64,000 nucleotides of DNA from JAFGTX01 sp942492225 (lineage in GTDB: Bacteria > Bacillota > Clostridia > Peptostreptococcales > Acidaminobacteraceae). The stretch covers positions 1 through 64,000 of the forward strand of contig CALODS010000016.1 of the NCBI GenBank assembly GCA_942492225.1, given 5' to 3'. Shown piece after piece: positions 1-8,781 of the stretch (position 1 is its first letter; every line of letters begins with the position of its first letter). The position numbers and the translations under genes are program-made. The notes under the pieces are model-generated. The model saw only the letters and a list, made by a program, of their open reading frames with translations, was not told where the DNA came from and ran no database searches.

Positions 1-1027
1 ATGTTTGATTATACCACTCTATAATCGCATCAGTTGTTTCGTCGATCGAGGTGATGTGATGTTCAAAGGTATAGTCTATTTTATTTGCTTTATGTTCGTA
101 TAATGGATCATAATAATTCTTCATTAACTCAATAGATAGTTCATGAAGTTTGTTGTGATGCATCATATCAAGATAAGTTTCAACTTTTCGTTCACCAACG
201 TATTTGGAGAGATACTTAATGGCTTTTTCCATATCCCTTTTGAAAGTTGGATGACTCGTATAATCTTCAATCAAAATTTCTGCTCTAAAATCATAATCGG
301 CAGTCAAATTGATATGAATACCATTTTTCATTTTGTCATGAATAGAATTGGGTATAAAAACTTTTCCGATTCTGCGGCTTTCTGCTTCGACAAAAAAATA
401 GTCATTATTACATGTTTCAAAACGATGATAAATATAAGATTCAAACTGTTTAATATTTTTAGGCTCACCAAGTCCGACTCCGCCAAGAACAGAGCCTCTA
501 TGATTGGCCCCTTCTTCAAAATCGATAATATCCATGCCTTTTTCTGCTAAAGCTTTTAATATTCTCGTTTTACCAATACCTGTATTACCATGAAGAACGA
601 TAAAAGATTTTTCTTGTGCATAGCGCTCAAGTTCTGACATAACATGACGGCGATATTCTTTATAGCCACCTTTTAACAAGAATACCCTTTCACCGATGCC
701 ATTTAGAAATGCAGCAAGGGAACTACTTCTATATCCACCTCTTGCACAGAAAAGGACGACGGCATTTTCTTTTTTTCTAATCGTCATAATTTGTTTAAAT
801 AGATCTGGCAGCTTAGCAGAAACAATTTCTACACCCTTAAGCTTTGCATTCTCAATAGAATCATGCTTGTACATCGTACCGATGAGTGCTCGTTCTTCAT
901 CAGAGAAAAGAGGTATATTTATTGCGCCATCAATGGTTGATTCATTATATTCAGATGGGCTGCGAACATCTATGAACACTGAATTTTTTGGAACTTTATT
1001 ATATGCTGTTGGTTCAAACACGTTCAT
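1..1027 (-). CDS. mnmH: tRNA 2-selenouridine synthase (SelU/MnmH), C-terminal end cut by window edge
   Basis: Reading the minus strand from the ATG at 1027-1025 gives an open frame of about 342 codons that runs off the window, so only the last few residues can be missing (family about 350-370 aa). The N-terminal rhodanese domain carries the catalytic-cysteine loop LFCARGGYRSS. A P-loop follows (HGNTGIGKT), then the GANHRGS and EAESRRIG motifs typical of the family. The enzyme replaces sulfur of 2-thiouridine at the tRNA wobble position with selenium from selenophosphate, so the host probably makes selenophosphate. The active-site residue is Cys, not Sec. The start is supported by GGGAGTG just upstream. 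It is divergent from the glmS leader. The family is confident; substrate use is from family knowledge. Confidence 0.93.
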   Translation of the reverse strand, partial: MNVFEPTAYNKVPKNSVFIDVRSPSEYNESTIDGAINIPLFSDEERALIGTMYKHDSIENAKLKGVEIVSAKLPDLFKQIMTIRKKENAVVLFCARGGYRSSSLAAFLNGIGERVFLLKGGYKEYRRHVMSELERYAQEKSFIVLHGNTGIGKTRILKALAEKGMDIIDFEEGANHRGSVLGGVGLGEPKNIKQFESYIYHRFETCNNDYFFVEAESRRIGKVFIPNSIHDKMKNGIHINLTADYDFRAEILIEDYTSHPTFKRDMEKAIKYLSKYVGERKVETYLDMMHHNKLHELSIELMKNYYDPLYEHKANKIDYTFEHHITSIDETTDAIIEWYNQT

Positions 1028-1167
1028 CACTCCCTTTAATAGTATTTATAAAGCCAAGTTATATTCTACACCTATGTCATCAAATTATCAAATAATGTTA
1101 GGAAATTCCGTTGCATTACAAAAAAATGACAGATTAGATAGAAAAAAGCCTCATGAAAATAAATGTA

Positions 1168-1176
1168 TGGTATACT
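1168..1176 (+). promoter_or_regulatory. Possible extended -10 promoter of the glmS leader
   Basis: TGGTATACT fits an extended -10 (TGnTATAAT-like), with no good -35 at 17 bp. It would start a transcript near 1183 that includes the mini-ORF, the glmS ribozyme and glmS. It was found by eye only. A weaker alternative is TTGCAT at 1111-1116 with TAGATA at 1135-1140 (18-bp spacer). Confidence 0.4.
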
Positions 1177-1206
1177 TAAACTGGACGAATGGAAAGGAGG
1201 CTTTCT

Positions 1207-1227
1207 ATGAGTGATAATAACAATTGA
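1207..1227 (+). CDS. Six-codon leader ORF (MSDNNN) before the glmS ribozyme
   Basis: AAGGAGG at 1194-1200 lies exactly 6 nt before an ATG that opens only six codons and stops with TGA at 1225-1227. The stop is 6 nt before the predicted ribozyme cleavage site (1233/1234). The ribosome binding site is as good as any in the window, so translation is plausible. No coding conservation can be judged from one genome. A ribosome pausing at this stop would cover the 5' edge of the ribozyme. It may instead be a chance ATG after a purine-rich leader. Confidence 0.3.
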   Translation: MSDNNN

Positions 1228-1232
1228 ATACA

Positions 1233-1372
1233 AGCGCCAGAACTGCAAAATGATGCAGTTGACGAGGGCAGAGTTTATCGAATTTTCGGCGGGTACTCTG
1301 CGGTAAGCCATTACCGATAAAAATCTTACAAAACCTAGAAGTGATTTTAGGGACAAAGTAGGTTGGATGGAC
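1233..1372 (+). ncRNA. glmS ribozyme-riboswitch
   Basis: The segment after A1233 carries the hallmark blocks of the glmS self-cleaving ribozyme in the right order: GCGCCAGAACTG (1234-1245), the P1 partner TGCAGTTGACGAGG (1254-1267), TTATCGAATTTTCGGCGG (1275-1292) and the 3' GGGACAAAGT block (1350-1359). P1 forms between AACTGCA (1241-1247) and TGCAGTT (1254-1260). Cleavage is expected between A1233 and G1234. It responds to glucosamine-6-phosphate and destabilises the downstream mRNA. It sits about 185 nt upstream of glmS, on the same strand. The 3' boundary is approximate. Confidence 0.95.
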
Positions 1373-1390
1373 AATACTAGTTTGTGTGTT

Positions 1391-1425
1391 ATAGACGCTA
1401 ATGATAGGGTCTATTTTTGTGTTTT
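1391..1425 (+). terminator. Weak terminator-like hairpin between the ribozyme and glmS
   Basis: ATAGAC (1391-1396) can pair perfectly with GTCTAT (1409-1414), followed by TTTTGTGTTTTT. The stem is only 6 bp with a 12-nt loop, so termination would be inefficient. If functional it would be a second control layer between ribozyme and glmS. About 130 nt of leader separate it from the start codon; a TATAAT at 1494-1499 lacks a convincing -35. Confidence 0.3.
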
Positions 1426-1556
1426 TGAAACAAAATTTTAAATATTGATTTGTTTGTCCAAATAAGAAGCATGGCTATTTGAGATAGATGTTTTATAATG
1501 CAAGTGAAAATTTTAAAAAAAAATAAAACAAAAATAAAATTTAGGAGCGTGACACT

Positions 1557-3386
1557 ATGTGTGGAATTGTAGGATATATAGGAACGAAACAAGCAGTACC
1601 AGTATTAATGGAAGGGTTATCAAAACTAGAATATAGAGGCTATGACTCAGCAGGTATTGCTGTCTATGACCAAGGTGAGGTTGTTGTCAGAAAATGTGAG
1701 GGTAGACTCAAAAACCTTCAAGATGCAATTGGCTCTGAGTATGACAATACACTACTTGGTATAGGACATACTAGATGGGCAACACACGGTGCACCATCGG
1801 TTGTTAATGCACATCCTCATACAAATACATCTTCAACCATTGCTGTTATACACAATGGTATTATAGAAAATTATATGTCCATCAAAGAGTGGTTAACTGA
1901 TGACATTGGCATTGAGTTCAAATCAGAAACAGATACAGAAGTGATTGCACATTTAGTGGGATACTACTATGAGGGGAATTTGCTTGAAGCTGTCAATAAA
2001 GCAGTTGCAAAAATGGAAGGGGCATATGCACTGGGTATTATTTGCAAGGATGAGCCAGACAAAATTATTGCAGTTCGTAAAGATAGCCCGCTTATTGTTG
2101 GTATTGGTGAGCACGAAAATTTCTTAGCATCTGACATACCAGCACTTCTAAAATATACACGTAATGTCTATCTAATTGAGAATGACGAAACCGTTGTACT
2201 GACAAAAGATGATATTACAATTTATAATGCCCATGGACAAAAAGTTGAACGTGAGGTTTATGAAGTAACTTGGGATGTAGAATCAGCAGAAAAAGAAGGC
2301 TTTGAACATTTTACGATAAAAGAAATTCATGAACAACCAGAGGGTGTTCATGCTACTCTCCATAGAAGACTCACAAAAGATGATATTATTGAAATCGAAG
2401 GCGTTACATTGACAGCGGAAGATTTAAAGAATTTTAATAAAGTCTATATTGTAGCTTGTGGAACAGCTTATCACGCAGGACTTATTGGTCGTTATGCGAT
2501 TGAAAAGTTCGCAGGTATTCCAGTTGAAGTCGATATTGCAAGCGAATTCCGATATAGAGATCCCTTTATTGACGACAAAACATTATTTATTGCGGTTTCT
2601 CAATCAGGTGAAACGCTTGACACACTGCAATCATTAAGAGAAGCAAAACGTAGAGGCGCAAGGATTTTAAGTGTAGTCAATGTTGTTGGGAGTTCAGTTG
2701 CGAGAGAATCAGATGATGTGTTTTATACATGGGCTGGGCCAGAAATTGGTGTTGCGTCTACAAAAGCATATACAACACAATTAACAGCATTCTATTTGTT
2801 GGCACTTAGATTTGGGTACTTAAATGGTCGTTTACCAAAAGAAACATATACAAAAGTATTAAATGGCTTAAAAGCAATACCAGATCAGATTCACATGATT
2901 CTAAAGAATTTAGAACAAGTACAACAATTGGCAGACGAGCAGTTCAACAATGAAAGTGTATTCTTCATGGGAAGAGGTGTTGATGTTGATACAGCCTTTG
3001 AAGCATCACTGAAACTTAAAGAAATTTCATATATCAATTCATTTGCAATTGCTGCAGGTGAATTAAAACATGGAACAATTGCACTTATGCAAGAAGATAC
3101 TCTTGTAGTAGCAGTGGCAACACAAGATAGATTGTATGATAAGATGCTATCAAATATTAAAGAAGTAAAAGCAAGAGGTGCCTATGTTGTAGCAATTGCT
3201 AAAGAAGGTCATACGGAAATCGAAAAGGTTGCAGATAAGGTATTATTCATTCCTGAAACATTAGATGAATTAGCGCCAATATTGAGCATTGTGCCACTTC
3301 AATTATTTGCCTACTATGTTTCGCTTGCGAGAGGAAATGATGTCGATAAGCCAAGAAATTTGGCTAAATCAGTAACGGTAGAATAA
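1557..3386 (+). CDS. glmS: Glutamine--fructose-6-phosphate aminotransferase (isomerizing)
   Basis: This 609-aa protein has the normal length for GlmS, which makes glucosamine-6-phosphate from fructose-6-phosphate and glutamine and so commits carbon to peptidoglycan and amino-sugar polymers. The N-terminal glutaminase domain starts MCGIVGYIG, with Cys2 as nucleophile after Met removal, and keeps the HTRWATHG and HNGIIEN blocks. Two SIS sugar-isomerase domains follow (SQSGETLDT, EIGVASTKAYTTQ, the C-terminal GELKHG loop). The C-terminus ends PRNLAKSVTVE as in the family. The start follows TTTAGGAGCG. It is monocistronic, regulated by the upstream ribozyme, with a strong terminator after it. Confidence 0.98.
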   Translation: MCGIVGYIGTKQAVPVLMEGLSKLEYRGYDSAGIAVYDQGEVVVRKCEGRLKNLQDAIGSEYDNTLLGIGHTRWATHGAPSVVNAHPHTNTSSTIAVIHNGIIENYMSIKEWLTDDIGIEFKSETDTEVIAHLVGYYYEGNLLEAVNKAVAKMEGAYALGIICKDEPDKIIAVRKDSPLIVGIGEHENFLASDIPALLKYTRNVYLIENDETVVLTKDDITIYNAHGQKVEREVYEVTWDVESAEKEGFEHFTIKEIHEQPEGVHATLHRRLTKDDIIEIEGVTLTAEDLKNFNKVYIVACGTAYHAGLIGRYAIEKFAGIPVEVDIASEFRYRDPFIDDKTLFIAVSQSGETLDTLQSLREAKRRGARILSVVNVVGSSVARESDDVFYTWAGPEIGVASTKAYTTQLTAFYLLALRFGYLNGRLPKETYTKVLNGLKAIPDQIHMILKNLEQVQQLADEQFNNESVFFMGRGVDVDTAFEASLKLKEISYINSFAIAAGELKHGTIALMQEDTLVVAVATQDRLYDKMLSNIKEVKARGAYVVAIAKEGHTEIEKVADKVLFIPETLDELAPILSIVPLQLFAYYVSLARGNDVDKPRNLAKSVTVE

Positions 3387-3430
3387 AGAGAGGTGACGCT
3401 CTTATAAACATAACACATAAAAAGTTTAAG

Positions 3431-3466
3431 ACCCAGAACGTTCAAGAAATTGTTCTGGGTTTTTTT
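3431..3466 (+). terminator. Intrinsic terminator of glmS
   Basis: ACCCAGAAC (3431-3439) pairs with GTTCTGGGT (3452-3460), a perfect 9-bp stem followed by a T-run. Confidence 0.93.
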
Positions 3467-3618
3467 AGTGTTTTGATATCTTTAACTATAAAAAAAGATA
3501 TTAATTATGATGTTTATAGTACTCGGTCTCTAAAAATATAGAAAAGTAGCTATATAATGCTAGCATAATGGGTATAATATAATATTAGAGACTGTTATCT
3601 AAGGAAGGAGGACGTTAA

Positions 3619-5463
3619 ATGCGAAAAAAATCATTGGCAAATAAAAATATTTTGATATTAATCTTGTCTATTTTACCGTTCTTCTTTGGTATTGGTCTTT
3701 CTGTGTATCAGAGCTCGGACACAGAATATTTTAGTGTTGCTATTAATATATCAGGTTCTCAAAGAATGCGAACCATGCTGGTGTCAAATTATATCCAAGC
3801 TTATGTGAATGCCCATGATAATAACAATAGTGATAGCACGACAGAATACTTGATTTTATTAGAAAAAGAATTACAAATATATCGCGATTATTTTGATGCT
3901 TTGAGATATGGAAACAAAACGATTGGATTAAAAGAAAATGACTTCAATCCAATTTTGGAAAAACTAGATAGTTTTTCAGTAGAGTTTGATAGATATTTGG
4001 TCAACGCATATCAAGCCCTTGAAAATCCAAAGAATGATAAGAGTGTATACTATATTACCAGTAACGCGATGAGTCTAAAAGACAAATTTGATACCGTAAC
4101 ATTGATGTTTCAAAACTCAAATGACCGATATATAAACAATCAACGAAAAGTAGATATTGCCTTAATAACATTTGGTGCTTTAATAACAGGTTTTGGGATA
4201 GCTTTGTCGTCAAAGATAAAGCAAAAAGAATATCATGCAAATTATGATTTTTTAACAAAATTAAAAAATAGACATAGTTTATTTGATGATATTCATGAAA
4301 TGAATATTTATAGAAGCTCAGTTGCATTTATAGATTTAAATAAATTCAAGCTGATCAATGATACGTTTGGCCATGAAATCGGCGATGAAATACTCATTGA
4401 AGTCAGTCGGAGACTTAAAATTGTTTTTGGTGGTAAATCACTTTATCGATATGGTGGTGATGAATTTATTGCTATTATAGAAGATGAAGACACTTTGAAC
4501 ACAGATGATCTAATTGATCAAAAAGTTGTTGCTTTAAATCAAATACTCTCTAAGCCAATTGTCGATTCAAAAGGAAGAAATCACTTTGCAGGACTTTCTT
4601 TGGGCGTCGTACAGAGTGACGTTGGTATTGGCCAATGGGAGAAATTAATAAACCTATCCGATGACTTGATGTATGATAGCAAATCAGTTTCAGGCAACGC
4701 AATAATTTGTCGCAGTGCCAAAGAGTTAGAAGAAAGGGATTATTATTCCAAAGTATTAGAAACTTTATTTGATGATAAAAAAATTGAAATAAATTATCAA
4801 AAGATAAAAAACGTATGTAGTGATGAAATCCAGTTATATAATTTAACGAGTGTATGGATCAATGAAAATGAGAAACTAAATGCATCAAAATTCATTCCAC
4901 TAATGAAGAGGAAGGGATACCTTACAAAAATCGACAATAATACGATTGAAGAATTAGAAACAAAGCTTCTTAATGAAGAAGAAAATATTTTAAAGGATAT
5001 GCCAAATTATATCGTAAGTCTTTCTGAAATGACGGTTAAAGATTATAAGAGTAACGGTCTTCTTGAGGCGCTTACTCAGTTAAAAATTCCTAAAAGTAGA
5101 ATGATAATAAAAATTCAGGAAAAATTACTGAATTCAAATGAAATTATGGAAGCGCTCGAATACTTTTATTTAGTGGGATTCAAACTAGCGGTTGATAACG
5201 TGGTTTTAGATGTTACACTTAAAGATATGAAAAAATATCAACATATTGAGATTTTTAAGATCGGAAATTCTCTTTCAAAGGCATTACTGTCGGATGACGA
5301 ATCGAAGAAGATTATGACAGAGTTCATTAAACTTTTTGTGAATGCGGGAAAAACTGTTATAGTAGAAGGCGTCGAGCGAGAGGATCTTTCCGAAGTGATT
5401 CAATTTATTTGTGATACGGAAATGAGCAGCCGAGTCTTGTATAGTGCTAAATTAAGTAAATAG
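3619..5463 (+). CDS. Membrane GGDEF protein with a degenerate EAL domain
   Basis: This 614-aa protein has an N-terminal transmembrane helix (about residues 10-28), an extracytoplasmic helical sensor region (about 30-178) containing GSQRMRTM as in PilJ/NIT-type sensors, and a second helix (about 180-197). A GGDEF domain follows, with YGGDEF intact at 279-283, so cyclase activity is possible. No RxxD inhibitory site precedes it (the Asp position is Lys). The remaining 230 residues align in pattern with an EAL domain but have lost the key residues: TSVWI where EAL should be, VDNV where DDFG should be, GNSLS where DxS should be. Phosphodiesterase activity is therefore not expected; the domain may bind c-di-GMP or GTP. 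The start follows AAGGAGG. Confidence 0.85.
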   Translation: MRKKSLANKNILILILSILPFFFGIGLSVYQSSDTEYFSVAINISGSQRMRTMLVSNYIQAYVNAHDNNNSDSTTEYLILLEKELQIYRDYFDALRYGNKTIGLKENDFNPILEKLDSFSVEFDRYLVNAYQALENPKNDKSVYYITSNAMSLKDKFDTVTLMFQNSNDRYINNQRKVDIALITFGALITGFGIALSSKIKQKEYHANYDFLTKLKNRHSLFDDIHEMNIYRSSVAFIDLNKFKLINDTFGHEIGDEILIEVSRRLKIVFGGKSLYRYGGDEFIAIIEDEDTLNTDDLIDQKVVALNQILSKPIVDSKGRNHFAGLSLGVVQSDVGIGQWEKLINLSDDLMYDSKSVSGNAIICRSAKELEERDYYSKVLETLFDDKKIEINYQKIKNVCSDEIQLYNLTSVWINENEKLNASKFIPLMKRKGYLTKIDNNTIEELETKLLNEEENILKDMPNYIVSLSEMTVKDYKSNGLLEALTQLKIPKSRMIIKIQEKLLNSNEIMEALEYFYLVGFKLAVDNVVLDVTLKDMKKYQHIEIFKIGNSLSKALLSDDESKKIMTEFIKLFVNAGKTVIVEGVEREDLSEVIQFICDTEMSSRVLYSAKLSK

Positions 5464-5480
5464 AAAAATGACAAATAATG

Positions 5481-5515
5481 AAACCAGTAATTTTATAAGT
5501 TACTGGTTTTATCTT
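5481..5515 (+). terminator. Intrinsic terminator after the GGDEF gene
   Basis: AAACCAGTAA (5481-5490) pairs with TTACTGGTTT (5500-5509), followed by TATCTTT. Confidence 0.85.
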
Positions 5516-5625
5516 TAGTATGTATTATATAATAAATTAATAATTGTATCTTAAAAAGATGAATGCTATGACGTTAAAGAAATTATAAAAAATAATAATA
5601 GAATAAATATTAAGGGGGAGATAAA

Positions 5626-6543
5626 GTGAAATACTTAATTATTGGTACAGGCGGAACAGGTGGCAGTATAGGTGGTTTTTTAGCAATGAATGGACATGAC
5701 GTTACTTTTCTTTCTAGAGGTGCCAATCTAAAAGCCTTTAAAGAAGACGGTTTATTACTAAAATCAGGCATTATGGGTGAGCAGCGTATAAACACAATAA
5801 AGGTTGTATCTGCCGATACTTATACAGATAAAGCAGATGTAATTTTTGTCTGTGTAAAAGGTTACTCTTTAGAATCAATTCGTCCAATTATAAAAAAAGC
5901 GGCTCATAAGGAAAGCATTATTATTCCGATTATGAATGGTTATAATATGGGAGAGGCACTTTCAAAGGATTTATCTGTGGGAAGTGCCATTGAAGGGTGT
6001 ATTTATATTTCTGCCTTTGTTGAATCACCCGGCACAATAGTTCAACTTGGACCACTGTTTAAAGTAGTTTTCGGAGCAAAATCAACACAAAATATTGATA
6101 ATGAACGATTAAGAAAGATTCAAGCTGATTTGCAGGGAAGTGGTATAGAGACATTATTGTCAGACCATATTGAAAGAGACACCTTTAAAAAATTTACATT
6201 TATTTCAGCCTACGCAGCGTGTGGGGCTTATTATGATATTACAGCAGCAGGAATGCAAGAAGAGGGTGACTATAGACAAACCTTTATAGGACTTTGTAGA
6301 GAAATAGAACAAATTGGACAGGCGCTTAAACTGGATCTGGATGTCGATATTGTTGAAACAAACCTAGAAATATTACATTCACTTACACCAGATACAACGG
6401 CATCTATGCAAAAGGATATGAAGTCAGGGAAACCGTATGAGATGGATGGACTTGTTTTTGAAACCTTACGGTTAGGACGACAACTTGGTATAGAAACACC
6501 GAATTACAAAAAAATAGCAACACATTATAATTTTTTAGAATAA
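5626..6543 (+). CDS. Ketopantoate reductase (PanE/ApbA) family protein
   Basis: This 305-aa NADP-dependent reductase family protein uses a GTG start preceded by AAGGGGGAG. The Rossmann fingerprint GTGGTGGSIG lies at residues 7-16. The C-terminal helical domain keeps the substrate-loop pattern (TASMQKDMKSGK, YEMDG) and the TP near the end. The helix that holds the catalytic Lys and Asn in PanE reads KKFTFISAYAACG here; the Lys is present but the usual Asn is not obvious. It could make pantoate for coenzyme A, but no panB/panC lies nearby and ApbA-family proteins also include other 2-keto-acid reductases. It is followed by a divergently unrelated MerR gene with its own promoter. Confidence 0.82.
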   Translation: MKYLIIGTGGTGGSIGGFLAMNGHDVTFLSRGANLKAFKEDGLLLKSGIMGEQRINTIKVVSADTYTDKADVIFVCVKGYSLESIRPIIKKAAHKESIIIPIMNGYNMGEALSKDLSVGSAIEGCIYISAFVESPGTIVQLGPLFKVVFGAKSTQNIDNERLRKIQADLQGSGIETLLSDHIERDTFKKFTFISAYAACGAYYDITAAGMQEEGDYRQTFIGLCREIEQIGQALKLDLDVDIVETNLEILHSLTPDTTASMQKDMKSGKPYEMDGLVFETLRLGRQLGIETPNYKKIATHYNFLE

Positions 6544-6547
6544 AGTA

Positions 6548-6578
6548 TTGACTCTCCTTTAGGGGGAGCGTTTATACT
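6548..6578 (+). promoter_or_regulatory. MerR-type autoregulated promoter with 19-bp spacer
   Basis: TTGACT (6548-6553) and TATACT (6573-6578) are separated by exactly 19 bp, the unusual spacing that MerR-family activators correct by DNA distortion. An imperfect dyad, CTCTCC (6552-6557) and GGGGAG (6563-6568), is centred in the spacer. It lies 32 bp before the MerR start. Autoregulation is inferred from the layout. Confidence 0.85.
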
Positions 6579-6610
6579 TCTTTTAGAGGCCTCTTAAGAA
6601 AGGAAAAATT

Positions 6611-7414
6611 ATGTTTAGAATAGGATTATTTTCAAGGTTGAATAAAGTATCTATCAAAACGCTACGGTACTATGACAATAAGGGCATATTAAAACCTGCT
6701 CATATTAATGAAGAAAATGGGTATCGCTTTTATAGTGCAGATCAGATGGTTATTTTAAATAAAATAATAAGATTAAAGGGACTTGATTTTTCTTTAGATG
6801 AGATTTCGTTTATTCTCAAAGAAGATGTTGCGTTAGATAAAATGCTCGAATTAAAAATGTTGGAGTGTCAAAAGCGTATATTACTTGATAATGAACGTCT
6901 GAAAAAGATGGAACTTTTAAAAGTTCAATTAGAGGAGGCAGAAAAAATGCATTACGATATTATTATAAAAGAAAGTGAAGAATTATTAGTAGCAAGCCTA
7001 AGAGATGATATTCCTAGTTATAGTGAACAAGGACATCTATGGGAGGAACTAACGGACTATATAAACAAACAAGGCGCAAAAATTACGGAACCTTGTATGA
7101 TTGTTTATCATGATGCTTCAGAAGGTAGAGGGAGTATTGACGCAGAGGTTATTGAGCCAATTATTGGACATGTTACACCAACTGACAGAATACAAGTAAA
7201 AAGACTTGAAGCTGGACAAAAACTTGTTAGCGTAATTCATACTGGATCGTATGAACAGCTCTATTTAGCTTATAAAGACGCAATGACATGGATTGCTGAA
7301 AACAATTATGAAGTGATTGGACCAGAAAGAGAATTGTACCTTAAGGGAGAATGGAATGCTAAAGACGTCAGTGAATATGTCACAGAAGTGAATATTCCAG
7401 TTAGAAAGATATAG
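6611..7414 (+). CDS. MerR-family regulator with GyrI-like effector domain (BmrR type)
   Basis: This 267-aa protein has an N-terminal MerR winged helix (residues 1-70, with KTLRYYDNKGIL and NGYRFYSADQ), a dimerisation helix (about 75-115) and a C-terminal GyrI-like ligand domain (about 117-267). The layout matches BmrR/Mta-like multidrug sensors that bind hydrophobic cations. The ligand is unknown. The start follows AAGAAAGGAAAA, close behind the 19-bp-spacer promoter, so the protein probably controls its own gene. The convergent MFS carrier on the other strand has a separate promoter and is not clearly a target. A shared terminator separates them. Confidence 0.88.
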   Translation: MFRIGLFSRLNKVSIKTLRYYDNKGILKPAHINEENGYRFYSADQMVILNKIIRLKGLDFSLDEISFILKEDVALDKMLELKMLECQKRILLDNERLKKMELLKVQLEEAEKMHYDIIIKESEELLVASLRDDIPSYSEQGHLWEELTDYINKQGAKITEPCMIVYHDASEGRGSIDAEVIEPIIGHVTPTDRIQVKRLEAGQKLVSVIHTGSYEQLYLAYKDAMTWIAENNYEVIGPERELYLKGEWNAKDVSEYVTEVNIPVRKI

Positions 7415-7455
7415 TAAAAAAAAGATTCAGCTAAATTTTTAGCTGAATCTTTTTT
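7415..7455. terminator. Bidirectional terminator between the MerR and MFS genes
   Basis: AGATTCAGCT (7423-7432) pairs with AGCTGAATCT (7441-7450), with an A-run on the left and a T-run on the right, so it can act on both strands. Its right edge touches the stop codon of the MFS gene. Confidence 0.92.
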
Positions 7456-8716
7456 AATGTATTTTATTAGGTTTGTGAATAGACAAAGACATGCTTAAAC
7501 AAGATAATGTTGCAATGGCCATTCCAATAATGGCATATTGATAGGTGCCAGTTAAATCATATGATAATCCAAAGGGTAAAGGGCCTAAAGCAGAACCAAT
7601 GACCATAAAGACTGTCGCTGCACCACGAATACTCCCAAGATATTTTCGTCCAAAATAGCGGGGCCATATGACATTTGTTGTAACACTTTGAACACTAATT
7701 GCTAGACCATAAAAGAGCATGAACCCTGCTACCGTTATTGGAGAATTAACAATCAGGAGTAAGAGCATCGATACACTAATCATGATAAGTGTTGCTGTAA
7801 TGACAAACTTAGAACGACATTTATCAATAATTAAGTTTGAGACAATTGGCATAATAAGTCCAGGAAGTGCAATGAGTCCAATAACAAATGAAATAGATGT
7901 TTTGTCTAGTCCTTTTAGAGTCATTATTGAAAAAAAGTGAAACATTAAACCCGTTGTAATCATTGGATGAATCATAGAAATGGTACCGATAAACCAAAAT
8001 TCCTTACACTTCATTGCTTGGTTAAGCGTCCATGATGTTTTTTCGACTTCATCAATTTCTGCGAGTAGATCGGCGTGACTTAAAACTTCTTTATTATCAG
8101 GTAGCAATTCAATATCTTCAGGCTTGTTAATTATAAAAAGATAAACCAACGGTAAGAAGATAATGATAATAAGTACACTCCAAACGCGCCAAGCACTTTG
8201 CCAACTATACGTTGATATAAGCCAGATGTTAAAGACAGGTACAATTATATTTGCCAACATGCCACCTAAATTTGCAAGGCTAATAGCAAAGGCCCGTTTT
8301 TCCTCAAACCATTGTGGAACGAGAGAACTTGGAATAAGGGTCAACGATCCTTGACCAAAATATCTTAAAAAGAAAAAACCAACGGCAAGCATAATGATAT
8401 TACTGATACAACTATTGAAAAAACAGGTCATTGCAAGAGCGACACCAGCAACTAACATCATTGTTCGTTGTCCATATCGGTCCACTAATTTGCCCATAAA
8501 AACGATAGACATTCCAGATGCAACGGTTGCTATAGAATAAATTGTAGAAATAGTTGTTCTTGAGAAGTTAAATTCCTTTATGTATGCATCAATAAACGTT
8601 GATATAGAATACGTTTGACCAGGTGCAGAAAAGAAAATACTCAAACCTGCCATTGCTGCCATCATCCACCCATAAAAAATACGTGAATTGATGATTCTTG
8701 AAAGTTTATAATTCAT
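7454..8716 (-). CDS. MFS transporter, oxalate/formate antiporter-like (OFA) family
   Basis: This 420-aa integral membrane protein has about 12 hydrophobic segments in two six-helix halves, with a central cytoplasmic loop rich in charged residues (about 190-215). It begins with YGWMMAAMAG and carries the MFS A-motif-like GKLVDRYGQR after helix 2. These features match the OxlT-like branch that moves small carboxylates. The substrate cannot be read from sequence. The start is supported by GAGGAGGT. A good promoter (8782-8810, minus strand) drives it alone. Confidence 0.85.
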   Translation of the reverse strand: MNYKLSRIINSRIFYGWMMAAMAGLSIFFSAPGQTYSISTFIDAYIKEFNFSRTTISTIYSIATVASGMSIVFMGKLVDRYGQRTMMLVAGVALAMTCFFNSCISNIIMLAVGFFFLRYFGQGSLTLIPSSLVPQWFEEKRAFAISLANLGGMLANIIVPVFNIWLISTYSWQSAWRVWSVLIIIIFLPLVYLFIINKPEDIELLPDNKEVLSHADLLAEIDEVEKTSWTLNQAMKCKEFWFIGTISMIHPMITTGLMFHFFSIMTLKGLDKTSISFVIGLIALPGLIMPIVSNLIIDKCRSKFVITATLIMISVSMLLLLIVNSPITVAGFMLFYGLAISVQSVTTNVIWPRYFGRKYLGSIRGAATVFMVIGSALGPLPFGLSYDLTGTYQYAIIGMAIATLSCLSMSLSIHKPNKIH

Positions 8717-8781
8717 ATTACCTCCTCGTATGATGATCTAAAGTGTTCTGAATAGGTTCAAAATATTCATCTTCTATACTA

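Noticed and set aside
143..550. Plus-strand open frame inside mnmH
   Set aside because: It is the antisense shadow of mnmH, whose own frame encodes clear family motifs.
1072..1374. Minus-strand open frame over the glmS leader
   Set aside because: It lies across the ribozyme on the opposite strand, has no family features and no ribosome binding site.
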